Positions 46,311-54,537 of a DNA stretch of 64,000 nt are shown here, in pieces. The stretch spans positions 124,001-188,000 of the forward strand of contig JAVQMD010000003.1 of the NCBI GenBank assembly GCA_032595675.1, in the 5' to 3' direction. Positions within the stretch are counted from its first letter, which is position 1, and every line of letters begins with the position of its first letter. This stretch comes from Candidatus Electrothrix rattekaaiensis. Its GTDB lineage: Bacteria > Desulfobacterota > Desulfobulbia > Desulfobulbales > Desulfobulbaceae. A model generated the notes under the pieces. It was not told the DNA's origin, made no database searches, and saw only the letters and a program-made list of their open reading frames with translations. The position numbers and the translations under genes are program-made.

Positions 46311-46363
46311 CTTCCCGGCTTCACTGCCCTTGGTGATGTCCCAGCCCATGTGTTCTGAAAGGG
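46311..46363. repeat. Flanking direct repeat, copy b
   Basis: CACTGCCCTTGGTGATGTCC core followed by CAGCCCATGTGTTCTGAAAGGG. Partner of 45745-45796 on the other side of the 21-nt array, same orientation. Confidence 0.85.
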
Positions 46364-46386
46364 AGCGCAGAGTTTCTGGCTTGCAC

Positions 46387-46607
46387 TCACGCTTTCGGAC
46401 GATATAAGCTTAAACCGGAAATGAAGCGAAAATCTTTAATGCGCTGTAACTCTGCTTTGTTCAAAGCACCGAAATACAGTTCAGCTTGGGTGATCGCGCT
46501 GATTGCCAAGCGGTTCAGGCCGATCCGGCGCAGTTCAACGCTGTCAGCAGATCAAGCAGCATTTTGGCCTTTTCTTTATCCTGTACTTGGACAACTATTT
46601 GTTCCAT
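46387..46607 (-). pseudogene. Decayed vapBC-type toxin-antitoxin module
   Basis: ATG at 46607, with AAGGAG 8 nt upstream, opens a 30-aa frame starting MEQIVVQVQDKEKAKMLLDL, the typical start of a small antitoxin that normally runs to about 70 aa. It stops at 46515. In a different frame, 46387-46530 encodes LAISAITQAELYFGAL, a PIN-domain (VapC) segment, ending soon after. Both genes are thus truncated and joined by an internal deletion. Confidence 0.75.
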
Positions 46608-46676
46608 ATCGTGTCTCCTTGCTGCTGTTTCCTTTCTATATCATTGCGTCGTAATGATTTATTATAGCATGAAACA

Positions 46677-46703
46677 GTAAGGGCGAAAATTTTCCGCCCC
46701 TAC
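46677..46703. repeat. Dispersed palindromic repeat, short copy 4
   Basis: GTAAGGGCGAAAATTTTCCG ending CCGCCCCTAC: the two outer arms of the repeat family with the interior lost. Lies 70 bp upstream of the vapBC remnant. Confidence 0.75.
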
Positions 46704-46707
46704 ATCA

Positions 46708-46735
46708 GCTTCCCAGCCTCGCTGCCCTTGGCTTG
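46708..46735. repeat. Third, partial copy of the array-flanking repeat
   Basis: AGCTTCCCAGCCTCGCTGCC followed by CTTGG, matching the left parts of 45745-45796 and 46311-46363. It directly follows short copy 4 of the palindromic family. Confidence 0.65.
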
Positions 46736-46836
46736 ACGCGAAGGTCACACAGGCAAAAGCCGCCTAAAGCGAAAAGACCATAAAAGAGAGAATTATTCGG
46801 ATAGTTGGAAATGTAATTTACTTTGATTTTAAATAG

Positions 46837-46877
46837 AAAAAGGCCGTTAGCTAGTTAAAGCTTACGGCCTTTTTTTG
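46837..46877. terminator. Bidirectional intrinsic terminator
   Basis: An A-run, the arm AGGCCGTTAGCT, a short loop, the complementary AGCTTACGGCCT and a T-run. It lies about 80 bp left of the IS630 element. Confidence 0.88.
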
Positions 46878-46966
46878 TACCTTATCAACAGGCAAGATAT
46901 CCAGAAAATACTCTCTTCATAGGGGAGGTGCCAACGTCCTCATATTGAAAAGGGCCTAGTGCTCCG

Positions 46967-47662
46967 TCAGAGCTCAATTTTAGGGTAAACGGATTTTAAT
47001 TTGCACCGGGCGTCAGAGATTTTCATTTGCCAATCAACACCACGTTGACTGTTGTTCACATCGGTTGACCATGCGGCAATCTCTTCTTGTAACGTCTCAA
47101 GCTCCCCTATGCGACGACCAGAGAGGCATTGTCGAGTCATGGAACTCAGCTCATTTTCTGCTATATTGAGCCAGCTTCCATGCTTCGGGGTATAACAGAA
47201 CTCAATCCGGCGCACTAATGCACGGGCACGATCAGGGGCAAAAGCTTCATAAAACGCTCCCTTTGTATGGGTATTGAGATTATCAGATACCAACGTAATC
47301 TTTTCAGACTCGGCATAGCGGCCTTCAAGGAGGCGGGCCACTTCGACGGCCCAGTCTGCTTTGGTTCGCCGTGGGCGTGCGGAGGCTTCACGCCACCCTG
47401 AAAGTGGCTCGGTAAACATAAAAATACTAGCGGTGCCGTTGCGTTCATACTCATAATCAACACGTTTCGGATGATTCTCTGTCGCCAGGATAGGCTTGCG
47501 AGTTTCCTTTATCAATTGAACGGGCTGCTCGTCCATGCAAATAAGAGGATAATCTTGATTATACGGTCTTTCATAGGCTTCCAGTACATCCTCCATATTG
47601 GCCGCAAATTCCGCATCTTTTTTTGGAGGAATAACCCAATATTGGATTTTTCGGTTGTTCAT
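46967..47662 (-). CDS. IS630 transposase, catalytic part (second frame)
   Basis: A 231-aa DDE domain. The first catalytic Asp lies in ICMDEQPVQL, the second in LVSDNLNTH and the Glu in TPKHGSWLNIAENELS. The stop codon lies inside the left inverted repeat. It starts one base out of frame with the upstream part; the ATG overlaps that part's stop as ATGA. It is probably made by -1 frameshifting on the A8 run just before (47667-47674). Confidence 0.92.
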   Translation of the reverse strand: MNNRKIQYWVIPPKKDAEFAANMEDVLEAYERPYNQDYPLICMDEQPVQLIKETRKPILATENHPKRVDYEYERNGTASIFMFTEPLSGWREASARPRRTKADWAVEVARLLEGRYAESEKITLVSDNLNTHTKGAFYEAFAPDRARALVRRIEFCYTPKHGSWLNIAENELSSMTRQCLSGRRIGELETLQEEIAAWSTDVNNSQRGVDWQMKISDARCKLKSVYPKIEL

Positions 47663-48087
47663 CCCGTTTTTTTTATTACCTGTCGAACACTTTCATGACT
47701 AATCGACGGAACAATTTCCAATTCAACAACATGGCGGGCCAGCAGACGCAATGACCAGTTTGCATATCCCGGGCGAGTGGCAATGATTCTGGCTTCTTGC
47801 TCGCCGTTCAATAGTTTTGGAGTAGGCGGGGTTACACGTTTTTTTCCGTCAAGTGCTTGTTGAAAGCCGTGCAAAACAAAATTCTGACGGATATTCTCAA
47901 CAGTTTTTGTCCTACAGTTGAACGCTTCTGCTATCCTACTGTCTGTCCAGCAGGGGCCATTTGCATCAGCCTTCAGTAATATGTGAGCACGACGTACTTT
48001 TTGACTGCTCCCCGAAAGTTTTTTGATAGTCTCGTGTAAATGAGCGCATTCTTCTTGGGTCAACCGAACAATGTATTTTTTGGGCAT
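47659..48087 (-). CDS. IS630 transposase, DNA-binding part (first frame)
   Basis: A 142-aa helix-turn-helix part: RRAHILLKADANGPCWTDSRIAEAF, then TVENIRQNFVLHG and a Lys/Arg linker that ends SVRQVIKKTG. ATG at 48087 has GGAGG 6 nt upstream; an earlier ATG at 48117 lacks this. Frameshifting at the A8 run would replace the ending KKTG by KKNG and continue into the DDE part, restoring a standard IS630 transposase of about 375 aa. Confidence 0.9.
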   Translation of the reverse strand: MPKKYIVRLTQEECAHLHETIKKLSGSSQKVRRAHILLKADANGPCWTDSRIAEAFNCRTKTVENIRQNFVLHGFQQALDGKKRVTPPTPKLLNGEQEARIIATRPGYANWSLRLLARHVVELEIVPSISHESVRQVIKKTG

Positions 48088-48188
48088 GAAGAGCCTCCGA
48101 GTGTTTTTCGGCTTCATGTAACATACTTTCGGCAGGATTACTCTAAAATTTAGCTTTTACATAGCACTAGCCAGCCTTTTTCAACAGG

Positions 48189-48623
48189 TTACCCCCCAAA
48201 GGGATCATCTTCTGGTGAAATTCGCATGATAGAAGTTATGACAGAATCGACTCTTTTACTCTTTAAAATCACCCCAAGAACTTTTACAAAAAGATCCTCA
48301 CTTTCCACATTGATAACCTCATCCTCATTGATTTCACGAGCTACTTCTTCATCTAGTTTTATTGTCACAGGATAATATATAACATCATGCGAAAAGCTAA
48401 ACAGAGAAAAAGAATAGTGCCTGATAAACTTGCTTTTAAGCTTAAACACATAACGAAAATCATGTTTAGCGTGTTCACTGTAACTAGTCATTCCCAATTT
48501 CTCAACTTCTCCGTAGACTTTATCACCAGTTAATGACGGGAGATAACTCAACTGCTCTTCAAGAATTTTTGAGGGTGGTAAGGTCTTAGGTTCTTTAAAG
48601 GTAGGAGGCCATAAATTATCCAT
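48189..48623 (-). CDS. Hypothetical protein, second gene of an AT-rich nuclease pair
   Basis: A 144-aa soluble protein beginning MDNLWPPTFKEPKTLPPSKI. GGAG lies 6-7 nt before the ATG at 48623. There is a central Phe/Tyr-rich stretch (FIRHYSFSLFSFSHDVIYYPV) that may be a beta hairpin, then a charged EEVAREINEDEVINVESEDL segment. No family recognised. It begins 20 bp after the EEP nuclease gene and shares its low GC, so the two were probably acquired together. Confidence 0.6.
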   Translation of the reverse strand: MDNLWPPTFKEPKTLPPSKILEEQLSYLPSLTGDKVYGEVEKLGMTSYSEHAKHDFRYVFKLKSKFIRHYSFSLFSFSHDVIYYPVTIKLDEEVAREINEDEVINVESEDLFVKVLGVILKSKRVDSVITSIMRISPEDDPFGG

Positions 48624-48643
48624 TATTAACTCCAAAAATCGAA

Positions 48644-49453
48644 TTAAAAGTTAAACTCAAATAATATAGGAAGATGATCGCTTACTTTAGGTCTCCCCGC
48701 ACTATCAACTAATGATAACTCGCCTATCTTTTTCAAAATACAGAGGTTACGCGTATTAAAAAATTTCACAAGAGAAGGTCTAATGATAACTTGATCTAAT
48801 ATATGCCAGAAATATTGATCCTGCTCAGATTTTCTATAAAAATAAGTCCCTGGATTACCATCATCATCTCCGAACATGTTCCACATAGGGTTATAAAAAA
48901 ATTTATGTTTCCTGTCAGATATAACACGTTCTATTTGATTAGCAGTTTTTCTACAAGAAACAGAATGAAACGCGGAAGCACTAACCATCCCTTTTTCAAA
49001 AGGATTCATATTAAAATCACCGACAACAAATGTTTCATTTACTTCTAATCCCTCTTCTATTTTTTCGATTTCTTTTTTAAATTCTGCTGATTCAAGAGTT
49101 TGTGTATTTTCATTCCGATGCATCTTGCTAGGCAAATGAACTGCAACCATTAACAATTTTATTTTATTATCTAATAATATTTTTCTTGATGTGTAATAAC
49201 TTGATTCAGAACCAGGATATGTTTCAATTCTCACTTTATTGCAAAAAATAAATAGCCTACTACATCCAACCTGGCCTATCTCTTTAAATTTCAGTCTATT
49301 TTCTCCACTTAGCCTTTCAATAAAATTATTATTTTTTTTATCAAACTCTGCAAGAATTAAAAGATCTACGCCATAGTCATCTATGACAGAAACTAAACTA
49401 TCAGTTACCTTTTGATTATCTGTATTCCAAAAGAATATTCTAAATGGAGGCAT
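48644..49453 (-). CDS. Endonuclease/exonuclease/phosphatase (EEP) family protein
   Basis: A 269-aa EEP-fold hydrolase. Metal and catalytic blocks are in order: FFWNTDN near residue 8, LLILAEFD with the metal Glu, VAVHLPSK, FVVGDFNMNPFEKG (Asp/Asn pair) and the C-terminal SDHLPILFEF with the catalytic Asp-His. The family includes DNases, RNases and phosphoesterases. No signal peptide, so cytoplasmic. Much more AT-rich than the surrounding genes, and next to IS630, which points to transfer. A defence role is possible but unsupported. Confidence 0.85.
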   Translation of the reverse strand: MPPFRIFFWNTDNQKVTDSLVSVIDDYGVDLLILAEFDKKNNNFIERLSGENRLKFKEIGQVGCSRLFIFCNKVRIETYPGSESSYYTSRKILLDNKIKLLMVAVHLPSKMHRNENTQTLESAEFKKEIEKIEEGLEVNETFVVGDFNMNPFEKGMVSASAFHSVSCRKTANQIERVISDRKHKFFYNPMWNMFGDDDGNPGTYFYRKSEQDQYFWHILDQVIIRPSLVKFFNTRNLCILKKIGELSLVDSAGRPKVSDHLPILFEFNF

Positions 49454-50168
49454 TACAATTAGATCGACACTATTTTACATTTGCCAGAACCTTCAAAAGG
49501 CTCACCCAGTAACTCCATAAATAAGCAAATGAATTACAGACAAACAGACAGCTTTTTTACATATTCTTCAAAAGGAGATAATGAATCACAATTATCTTCA
49601 CAAGTAAACATAAATTAACCCAGATTAAGAAAAAAATATTCCTTACGGTATCACACCCCATTTTTAAACCCCGCAGCCATGCGGTTTCAGACCGTGACAC
49701 ACAGGCTCAAATCCCAATACCCCAGCTCAATGCGTAAAAAAGAGAAAACAGCTGCTCTTTTCCCTTGCAATTTCAAGCAACAAGAGCTAATTCTTTAATC
49801 CTATTTAAGGAACGGCATTCATCGCCTTTTTTGCAGAAGCTCATCCCCCAAAGGCGACCAACAACGCATATTTTGTTGTTTGCAGTACCCTGTTTGCCGA
49901 TTCAATCAAAGCGATTCACACTTGAATTGGTTCAAAGTCAATTGGGTGTGGATCTTTTGCTTCGACGGTCACGAAAAGTCAGTTAGTTAGTTACGGGTAC
50001 CATGGTATTTTTTCTAATAAAATCAATGGTAGTTGTTTTAAAAGAGCCATACCCAAGTCAATTGGAATCATCCCAATGTCAATTTGAATCAAGGCAATTC
50101 CAATCGAAAATGGCCCCGCAGAAGTCGGGAAAAAAACGCATGGTATCACCTCTGTGTTGGTTTTCTGA
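49454..50168. other. Non-coding AT-rich region with short 21-nt-spaced repeats
   Basis: About 715 bp without a credible gene. CAAGTCAATTGGAATCATCC (50054), a similar CAATGTCAATTTGAATCAAG (50074) and CAATTCCAATCG (50095) follow one another at 20-21 nt. Related TCAATTGG and GATTCAATC elements occur at 49896-49950. TTAGTTAG is tandem at 49982-49992. Nothing else is evident. Confidence 0.5.
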
Positions 50169-51380
50169 TCATACTGTTTCGGTAAGCAACACCACCGCAT
50201 GGGCAGTAATCCCCTCACCCCGCCCGGTATAGCCCATCTCCTCAGTAGTGGTAGCCTTAATATTTACCTGCTCCGTCGTAACTCCACAAACAGCAGCAAG
50301 ATTCTTTTGCATAGTTTCCAGATAAGGAGCAAGCTTGGGCTGCTGGCAGACCACCGTGATATCCGCGTTACCCAAGTGCATCTTTTTCGTCCTGACCAGC
50401 CCCATGACCCGTTCGAGCAACTTGAGACTGTCCGCACCCCGATACTGTTCATCGGTATCCGGGAAATGCCGTCCGATATCGCCAGCACCCAGCGCACCGA
50501 GCAGAGCATCCATCAGGGCATGAACCAAAACATCAGCATCAGAATGACCCGCCAGACCCAGCGCATAGGGAATTTCCACCCCGCCGAGAATAAGCTTGCG
50601 CCCTTCCACCAATCTATGAGCATCAAAACCATGTCCTATCCGCATTGCTGTCTCTCCTTCCTGATTCTCCCGGAGCAGAGTGGCAGCAATCCGCAGATCC
50701 TCTGGTCGGGTAATCTTGATATTCTCTTCACTGCCCATAACCACGCTCACCGAAACCCCGGCATGTTCCAGCAGAGAGGACTCGTCCGTGCCGATAAATT
50801 CAGTGGCTTCCGCATATTCATAGGCACGCTCCAGCAGATGCAGATCCATAGCCTGCGGGGTCTGGGCCTGCCACAGTTGCGAGCGATCAACAGTTCCTAT
50901 GATCTCTATGCCGCCTTCGACCTCCTCAACCTCTTTCAAGGTATCCTTGACCGGCACAGCCGCGATCACAGCCCCATGCTCCTCAATGCCTGCAAGGCAT
51001 CTATCAATAATCTCCCCTTTGACCAGAGGCCGCGCCCCATCATGGACAAAAATCCGCTCAATAGAAGCAGGCAGGGCTTTGATCCCGTTCTGGACCGAGT
51101 GCTGACGGGTGTCGCCCCCAGCCACATACATAATCCTGCTCTGTTCTTCTTTGCTCAGAAAGGGAATAAGTTGATCTTTGCCGGTTTCAAGATGTAGAGG
51201 AGGAAGGATCAACATAATCAGGTCAATGGCCGGGTGGGCAAGAAAAACCCGCAAGGTGCGAACCAGGACAGGCTCGCCAGCCAGTTCAAGAAATTGTTTC
51301 GGGATGTCGGCTCCCATTCGGGTGCCGACACCTGCCGCCGGGATAATAGCGGCGACGGAATGTATATTATTATCAAGCAT
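50169..51380 (-). CDS. ispDF: Bifunctional IspD/IspF enzyme of the MEP isoprenoid pathway
   Basis: A 403-aa fusion. Residues 1-235: IspD cytidylyltransferase with AIIPAAGVGTRMGADIPKQF and VHDGARPLV. Residues 242-403: IspF cyclodiphosphate synthase with RIGHGFDAHRL, LAGHSDADVLVHALMDALLG for the zinc site, and a C-terminal ATTTEEMGYTGRGEGI. Both active sites look complete, so it catalyses two non-consecutive steps of isoprenoid precursor synthesis. IspE is not here. Its start overlaps the preceding gene by 8 bp. Confidence 0.96.
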   Translation of the reverse strand: MLDNNIHSVAAIIPAAGVGTRMGADIPKQFLELAGEPVLVRTLRVFLAHPAIDLIMLILPPLHLETGKDQLIPFLSKEEQSRIMYVAGGDTRQHSVQNGIKALPASIERIFVHDGARPLVKGEIIDRCLAGIEEHGAVIAAVPVKDTLKEVEEVEGGIEIIGTVDRSQLWQAQTPQAMDLHLLERAYEYAEATEFIGTDESSLLEHAGVSVSVVMGSEENIKITRPEDLRIAATLLRENQEGETAMRIGHGFDAHRLVEGRKLILGGVEIPYALGLAGHSDADVLVHALMDALLGALGAGDIGRHFPDTDEQYRGADSLKLLERVMGLVRTKKMHLGNADITVVCQQPKLAPYLETMQKNLAAVCGVTTEQVNIKATTTEEMGYTGRGEGITAHAVVLLTETV

Positions 51381-51981
51381 TCTGCTTCACCATAGCAAGT
51401 AAAATTCCTAAAATCTTCTCCGGTTGTTCAATGGAATACTCATCCAGATCAATAACGACCTCAAGTTTCTCCATTTTAAGAAATTTCCAGGCCGTTCCCG
51501 TTGTAACAACCCCGTAAATCGTCCCTATATGCTCAACACCCTCTGCCTCATTGAACAATTTTGCCGCAACCATCTCAGCAATGCATTGCCCCAATCCACC
51601 GATGATATTTTCATTCTTTGCTTCAACAAGCGCAATCACCGGACTGTTCAGCAGTAATTGTTCCTGAGATGCGCTGATGATGAAATCGCAGAACCCGTTC
51701 AGCCCCTTCTCCTTATCAACATTAAACTCAATACCGGAAAATAAACTGATCTGATGCTTGAGGATCTTGCGTAATTCAACCAAGATATTGGCAATAATCA
51801 GCTCTGAACGAGCCTTCTCGGTATTAATGGCACGGGCAAGAGGAACATTCTCTTGGAGAATTTCCTGAAATGAAAGGCTGACGACAATATCCGGAACGGT
51901 GGAAAAAAGCCCTTCCTGCTCGGCCAGATGAACACCAAGCTTTTGCTTAACCGTTTTCAGATCAAAATCGCTATAGGGCAT
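51373..51981 (-). CDS. PD-(D/E)XK nuclease-fold protein of unknown role
   Basis: A 202-aa protein. After a helical N-terminal half (with TEKARSELIIANILVELRKI) comes GFCDFIISAS (the Asp) and ALVEAKNENIIGGLGQCIAEM (Glu-x-Lys and the following helix), the PD-(D/E)XK core. It ends with VVTTGTAWKFLKME. Such stand-alone proteins are common in cyanobacteria and multicellular bacteria; their role is unknown. It overlaps ispDF by 8 bp and is co-transcribed with it. Confidence 0.7.
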   Translation of the reverse strand: MPYSDFDLKTVKQKLGVHLAEQEGLFSTVPDIVVSLSFQEILQENVPLARAINTEKARSELIIANILVELRKILKHQISLFSGIEFNVDKEKGLNGFCDFIISASQEQLLLNSPVIALVEAKNENIIGGLGQCIAEMVAAKLFNEAEGVEHIGTIYGVVTTGTAWKFLKMEKLEVVIDLDEYSIEQPEKILGILLAMVKQNA

Positions 51982-52016
51982 TATTCAACCTCAAAATTTG
52001 AAGTTACAAGGAGTTG

Positions 52017-52484
52017 TTACTCTCGGCCTTCCGGTTTATCCCGCCACGCCTTTCCCTCAACCCAGCCGTTACTTGCGTCCTGCCGATAATCAAATCTGGG
52101 TATATAAGGTTTTATATCAAGAAGTGGCGTTTTATCCAAGATATCAATTTCACTCACTTCCAGGATATTCCCTTTTCTTGCTTCAAGGCGGACAATGGAC
52201 ATACCGATACTGTTTGGTCGGCAGGGATGGCGGGAGGCAAAGACCCCGTGCGGGGCATCGTCAAGAAAGGTGGGGCGGGATAATTGTATTTCCCCGGCTC
52301 GATCAAACCGGTAGAAGAGAAAGATATGCGAGAAGGTCTCAATGGTTTCCAAGGCTTCTTCATATTCCAGGAACACCTCAACCCTGCCGATGCCTTCAGG
52401 GGCTGCTCTGCCCTGGACCGGGCAGGCTTCTTTGCCAGCATAGGGAGAGTGGATGATCCCGATTTGTTCTATTGTATATTGCAT
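52017..52484 (-). CDS. trmO: tRNA N6-threonylcarbamoyladenosine methyltransferase TrmO (TsaA family)
   Basis: A 155-aa protein of the YaeB/TsaA/TrmO family: IGIIHSPYAGKEACPVQGR at the start, FSHIFLFYRFDRA, GVFASRHPCRPNSIGMSIVRL in the SAM-binding loop, and LDKTPLLDIKPYIPRFD. TrmO methylates t6A37 in certain tRNAs. The C-terminal domain present in enterobacterial TrmO is absent, as in many short family members. It lies just after rnpB on the same strand. Confidence 0.88.
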   Translation of the reverse strand: MQYTIEQIGIIHSPYAGKEACPVQGRAAPEGIGRVEVFLEYEEALETIETFSHIFLFYRFDRAGEIQLSRPTFLDDAPHGVFASRHPCRPNSIGMSIVRLEARKGNILEVSEIDILDKTPLLDIKPYIPRFDYRQDASNGWVEGKAWRDKPEGRE

Positions 52485-52500
52485 ACTCGTGTAAAAAAAA

Positions 52501-52868
52501 CAGGGCGGACTATAAGCCGAATTCTGTTCCTGCCGAAGCAGGCCATGATCATTTGACTGGGATGCCGGTTGCCCGGCACCTCGTGCAACCTACCCGGAAA
52601 CTTTGGACGGAGCCGCCCTCAAACGTTTCCCTATTTGGTCTTGCACCCGGTGGGGTTTACCCTGCCCTTTATGTCACCATAAAGGCGGTGAGCTCTTACC
52701 TCACCATTTCAACCTTACCTGTAAACGACACGTCGTTCCATCGGCGGTGTATTTTCTGTGGCACTTTCCCCCGGTTTCCCGGAGTTCCCGTTAGGAACCA
52801 CCGTGCCCTGCGGTGTTCGGACTTTCCTCACCGGCGTAAAGCCGGAGCGACCATGCGTCCGCCCTGAA
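52501..52868 (-). ncRNA. rnpB: RNase P RNA (class A)
   Basis: On the minus strand the P1 arms CAGGGCGGAC (52858-52867) and GTCCGCCCTG (52501-52510) pair perfectly and close the molecule. The universally conserved GAGGAAAGTCCG lies near the 5' end (52818-52829), ACAGAAA occurs in the middle, and AGAATTCGGCTTATAGTCCG precedes the 3' end. The length of about 368 nt is right for type A. A run of eight U follows directly (52493-52500). It cleaves the 5' leaders of pre-tRNAs. Confidence 0.96.
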
Positions 52869-53038
52869 ACTGTTTACATCTTTCTACCGTAGCCCCATTA
52901 AAAGCCAGGCTTCTTCTGGGTAAAGGCGGCAACTTTCCGGGTTGAAAATAGAAATTTTCTGGAAAAAGCCAGAAGCGTCCTGGCTTCAGCCCTCAATATT
53001 TCTCAAAGATACAAGAGAATTCCTTACCCGGCAAGGAA

Positions 53039-53656
53039 TCAGGCTGCCTTTTCATCAATCCCCCGGTTCGCCAACTCATCCGCCCGCTTATTCTGCTCCC
53101 GAGGCACATGGGCAATTGACCAATTATTTACCTTGGCGAGCAGCCCTTTCACCTCCTCAAACAGGGGCTTCAGGGCCGGATGTTTGACCTTGTACTGTCC
53201 CTGAATCTGGCGGACAATCAATTGCGAATCAAGAAAGATCTCCACCTTGCCGCAGTCCAATTCAAGAACGGATTGCAGCCCCATAATCAAGGCCTTGTAC
53301 TCGGCCACATTATTGGTGCATTGACCGAGATAAAGCGACCGAGCCGCAAGCTCCCCGCCGTCTCCGTCGAAAAGAACACTCCCGGCCCCGGCTTCTCCCG
53401 GATTCCCCCGAGAGGCACCGTCGGTAAAAAGTTTGCAGGTCGAAACGGAACCGGCAACTGGTTCAGCAAACAGGCTTTGCTGCTGAGCAGGAGAAGAGGT
53501 AATCGCAACCGGGCCTGCTGTCTTCTTTGCACCTCGTAAAACAGCGCGTACCTCTGCAAGAGCATAGTCAGGGAACAGCTTTGCCAGAATCGCATCCGGT
53601 AACTGTTCCCCCAGAACTGCTGCAAGAGCGGCCCTGTCCAAATAAGGTTGAGACAT
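53039..53656 (-). CDS. Ribonuclease HI-family protein
   Basis: A 205-aa protein. An N-terminal ~80 residues of unknown type (LAAVLGEQLPDAILAKLFPD) is followed by an RNase HI-like domain: LFTDGASRGNPGEAGAG (first Asp), NNVAEYKALIMGL (Glu), IFLDSQLIVRQIQGQ (Asp) and a final NKRADELANRG (Asp), so all four acidic residues are present. It is of the plant/archaeal-like type that degrades RNA in RNA-DNA hybrids. ATG at 53656 is 1 nt after the preceding stop; ATG at 53674 is an alternative. Confidence 0.88.
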   Translation of the reverse strand: MSQPYLDRAALAAVLGEQLPDAILAKLFPDYALAEVRAVLRGAKKTAGPVAITSSPAQQQSLFAEPVAGSVSTCKLFTDGASRGNPGEAGAGSVLFDGDGGELAARSLYLGQCTNNVAEYKALIMGLQSVLELDCGKVEIFLDSQLIVRQIQGQYKVKHPALKPLFEEVKGLLAKVNNWSIAHVPREQNKRADELANRGIDEKAA

Positions 53657-53657
53657 T

Positions 53658-54383
53658 TCAGGTATCGTCTTCATCAGACGGCGGCAGATAATACAGGGTA
53701 CGCTGGCAGGTCGGGCAAGTGAAGATCTGCTCTCCCAGACAAATATCATTATACTTCTGGGGCGGGATAGTCATAAAACAACCCTGACAAACAGCATCAA
53801 TGACCTGAACAACAGCAAGCCCATCACGTTTCTTGAGTAATTTATCATAGCGTTTTACCCATGAGGACGAGACCTTTTTGGCAAGCTTATCGCGTTTATC
53901 CTGCACAGCCAAACGCCGCCCGTTAAGCTTTTCAATCGCCTTGTCAACCTTGCCGGTTTCCTCGGCAAGAAGCTTTTTTTCTCCTGTACAAAGATTCTCC
54001 AGCTCTTTTGCTTTGGCCTCTTCCGCCTCCACCTGCTCCATCACCTGAAGCTGCTGTTCTTCCGAATCCTTGATCGTTTTCTTCGCCTCTTCGATCTCTT
54101 TCAGCAAGGCCTGATGCTCCCGGCTGGTCTGCACCTGCATCATCTTGCTCTGGCGATCCTTAATGCGTTCCGCCGCATCCTCGCTGCCCGCCTTGATATC
54201 ACGTCGGCTCTGCTCCAGCTCCGCCGCTTTTTCCCGGCATTGCCCGGCAAGAGCTTCTTTCTCGGCGATGGCCTGCTCGCGCTCTACCAGTTCCTGTTTC
54301 TTTTCCTCAATTTTCCGGTCAAATCCAGAAAGTTCCGTATCAAGTTCCTGCAGGGCTATAAGCACGCTGATATCTTCTTTCAA
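53658..54383 (-). CDS. Coiled-coil protein with C4 zinc ribbon
   Basis: About 241 aa. A long antiparallel coiled coil (about 5-185) with many Lys/Glu is followed by a zinc ribbon whose four Cys lie in CQGCFMTIPP and FTCPTCQRTLYY. Such proteins are widespread, usually next to the Nif3 gene as here, and their role is not settled. The likely start is TTG at 54383, because GAGGAG lies 7 nt upstream of it; an earlier TTG at 54404 has no such site. Confidence 0.87.
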   Translation of the reverse strand: MKEDISVLIALQELDTELSGFDRKIEEKKQELVEREQAIAEKEALAGQCREKAAELEQSRRDIKAGSEDAAERIKDRQSKMMQVQTSREHQALLKEIEEAKKTIKDSEEQQLQVMEQVEAEEAKAKELENLCTGEKKLLAEETGKVDKAIEKLNGRRLAVQDKRDKLAKKVSSSWVKRYDKLLKKRDGLAVVQVIDAVCQGCFMTIPPQKYNDICLGEQIFTCPTCQRTLYYLPPSDEDDT

Positions 54384-54537
54384 GGTAAACTCCTCATGTA
54401 TCAAATTCCGACCGACATAAAGGTCGGCATGTTAAATATTGAAAAAAATAGTATCAAAAATCTGTGGCAATGCTCGTTCTCTCTCATGTTACATGATACA
54501 AAAGCCGCCATGTTTCTCTGCAACGTTCCTCAGTTCC

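Larger units (their letters stand above)
46959..48167 (-). mobile_element. IS630-family insertion sequence, apparently complete
   Basis: 1209 bp bounded by TA on both sides (46957-46958 and 48168-48169), the target duplication typical of IS630/Tc1 elements. The 30-bp terminal inverted repeats (46959-46988 and 48138-48167) start GTGCT and share AGCT and AATTTTAG blocks with a few mismatches. Two overlapping frames encode the transposase. Confidence 0.92.

Noticed and set aside
52500-52870. Plus-strand frames (52472-52867) over the RNase P RNA
   Set aside because: The region is the rnpB gene on the minus strand; the frames have no protein character.
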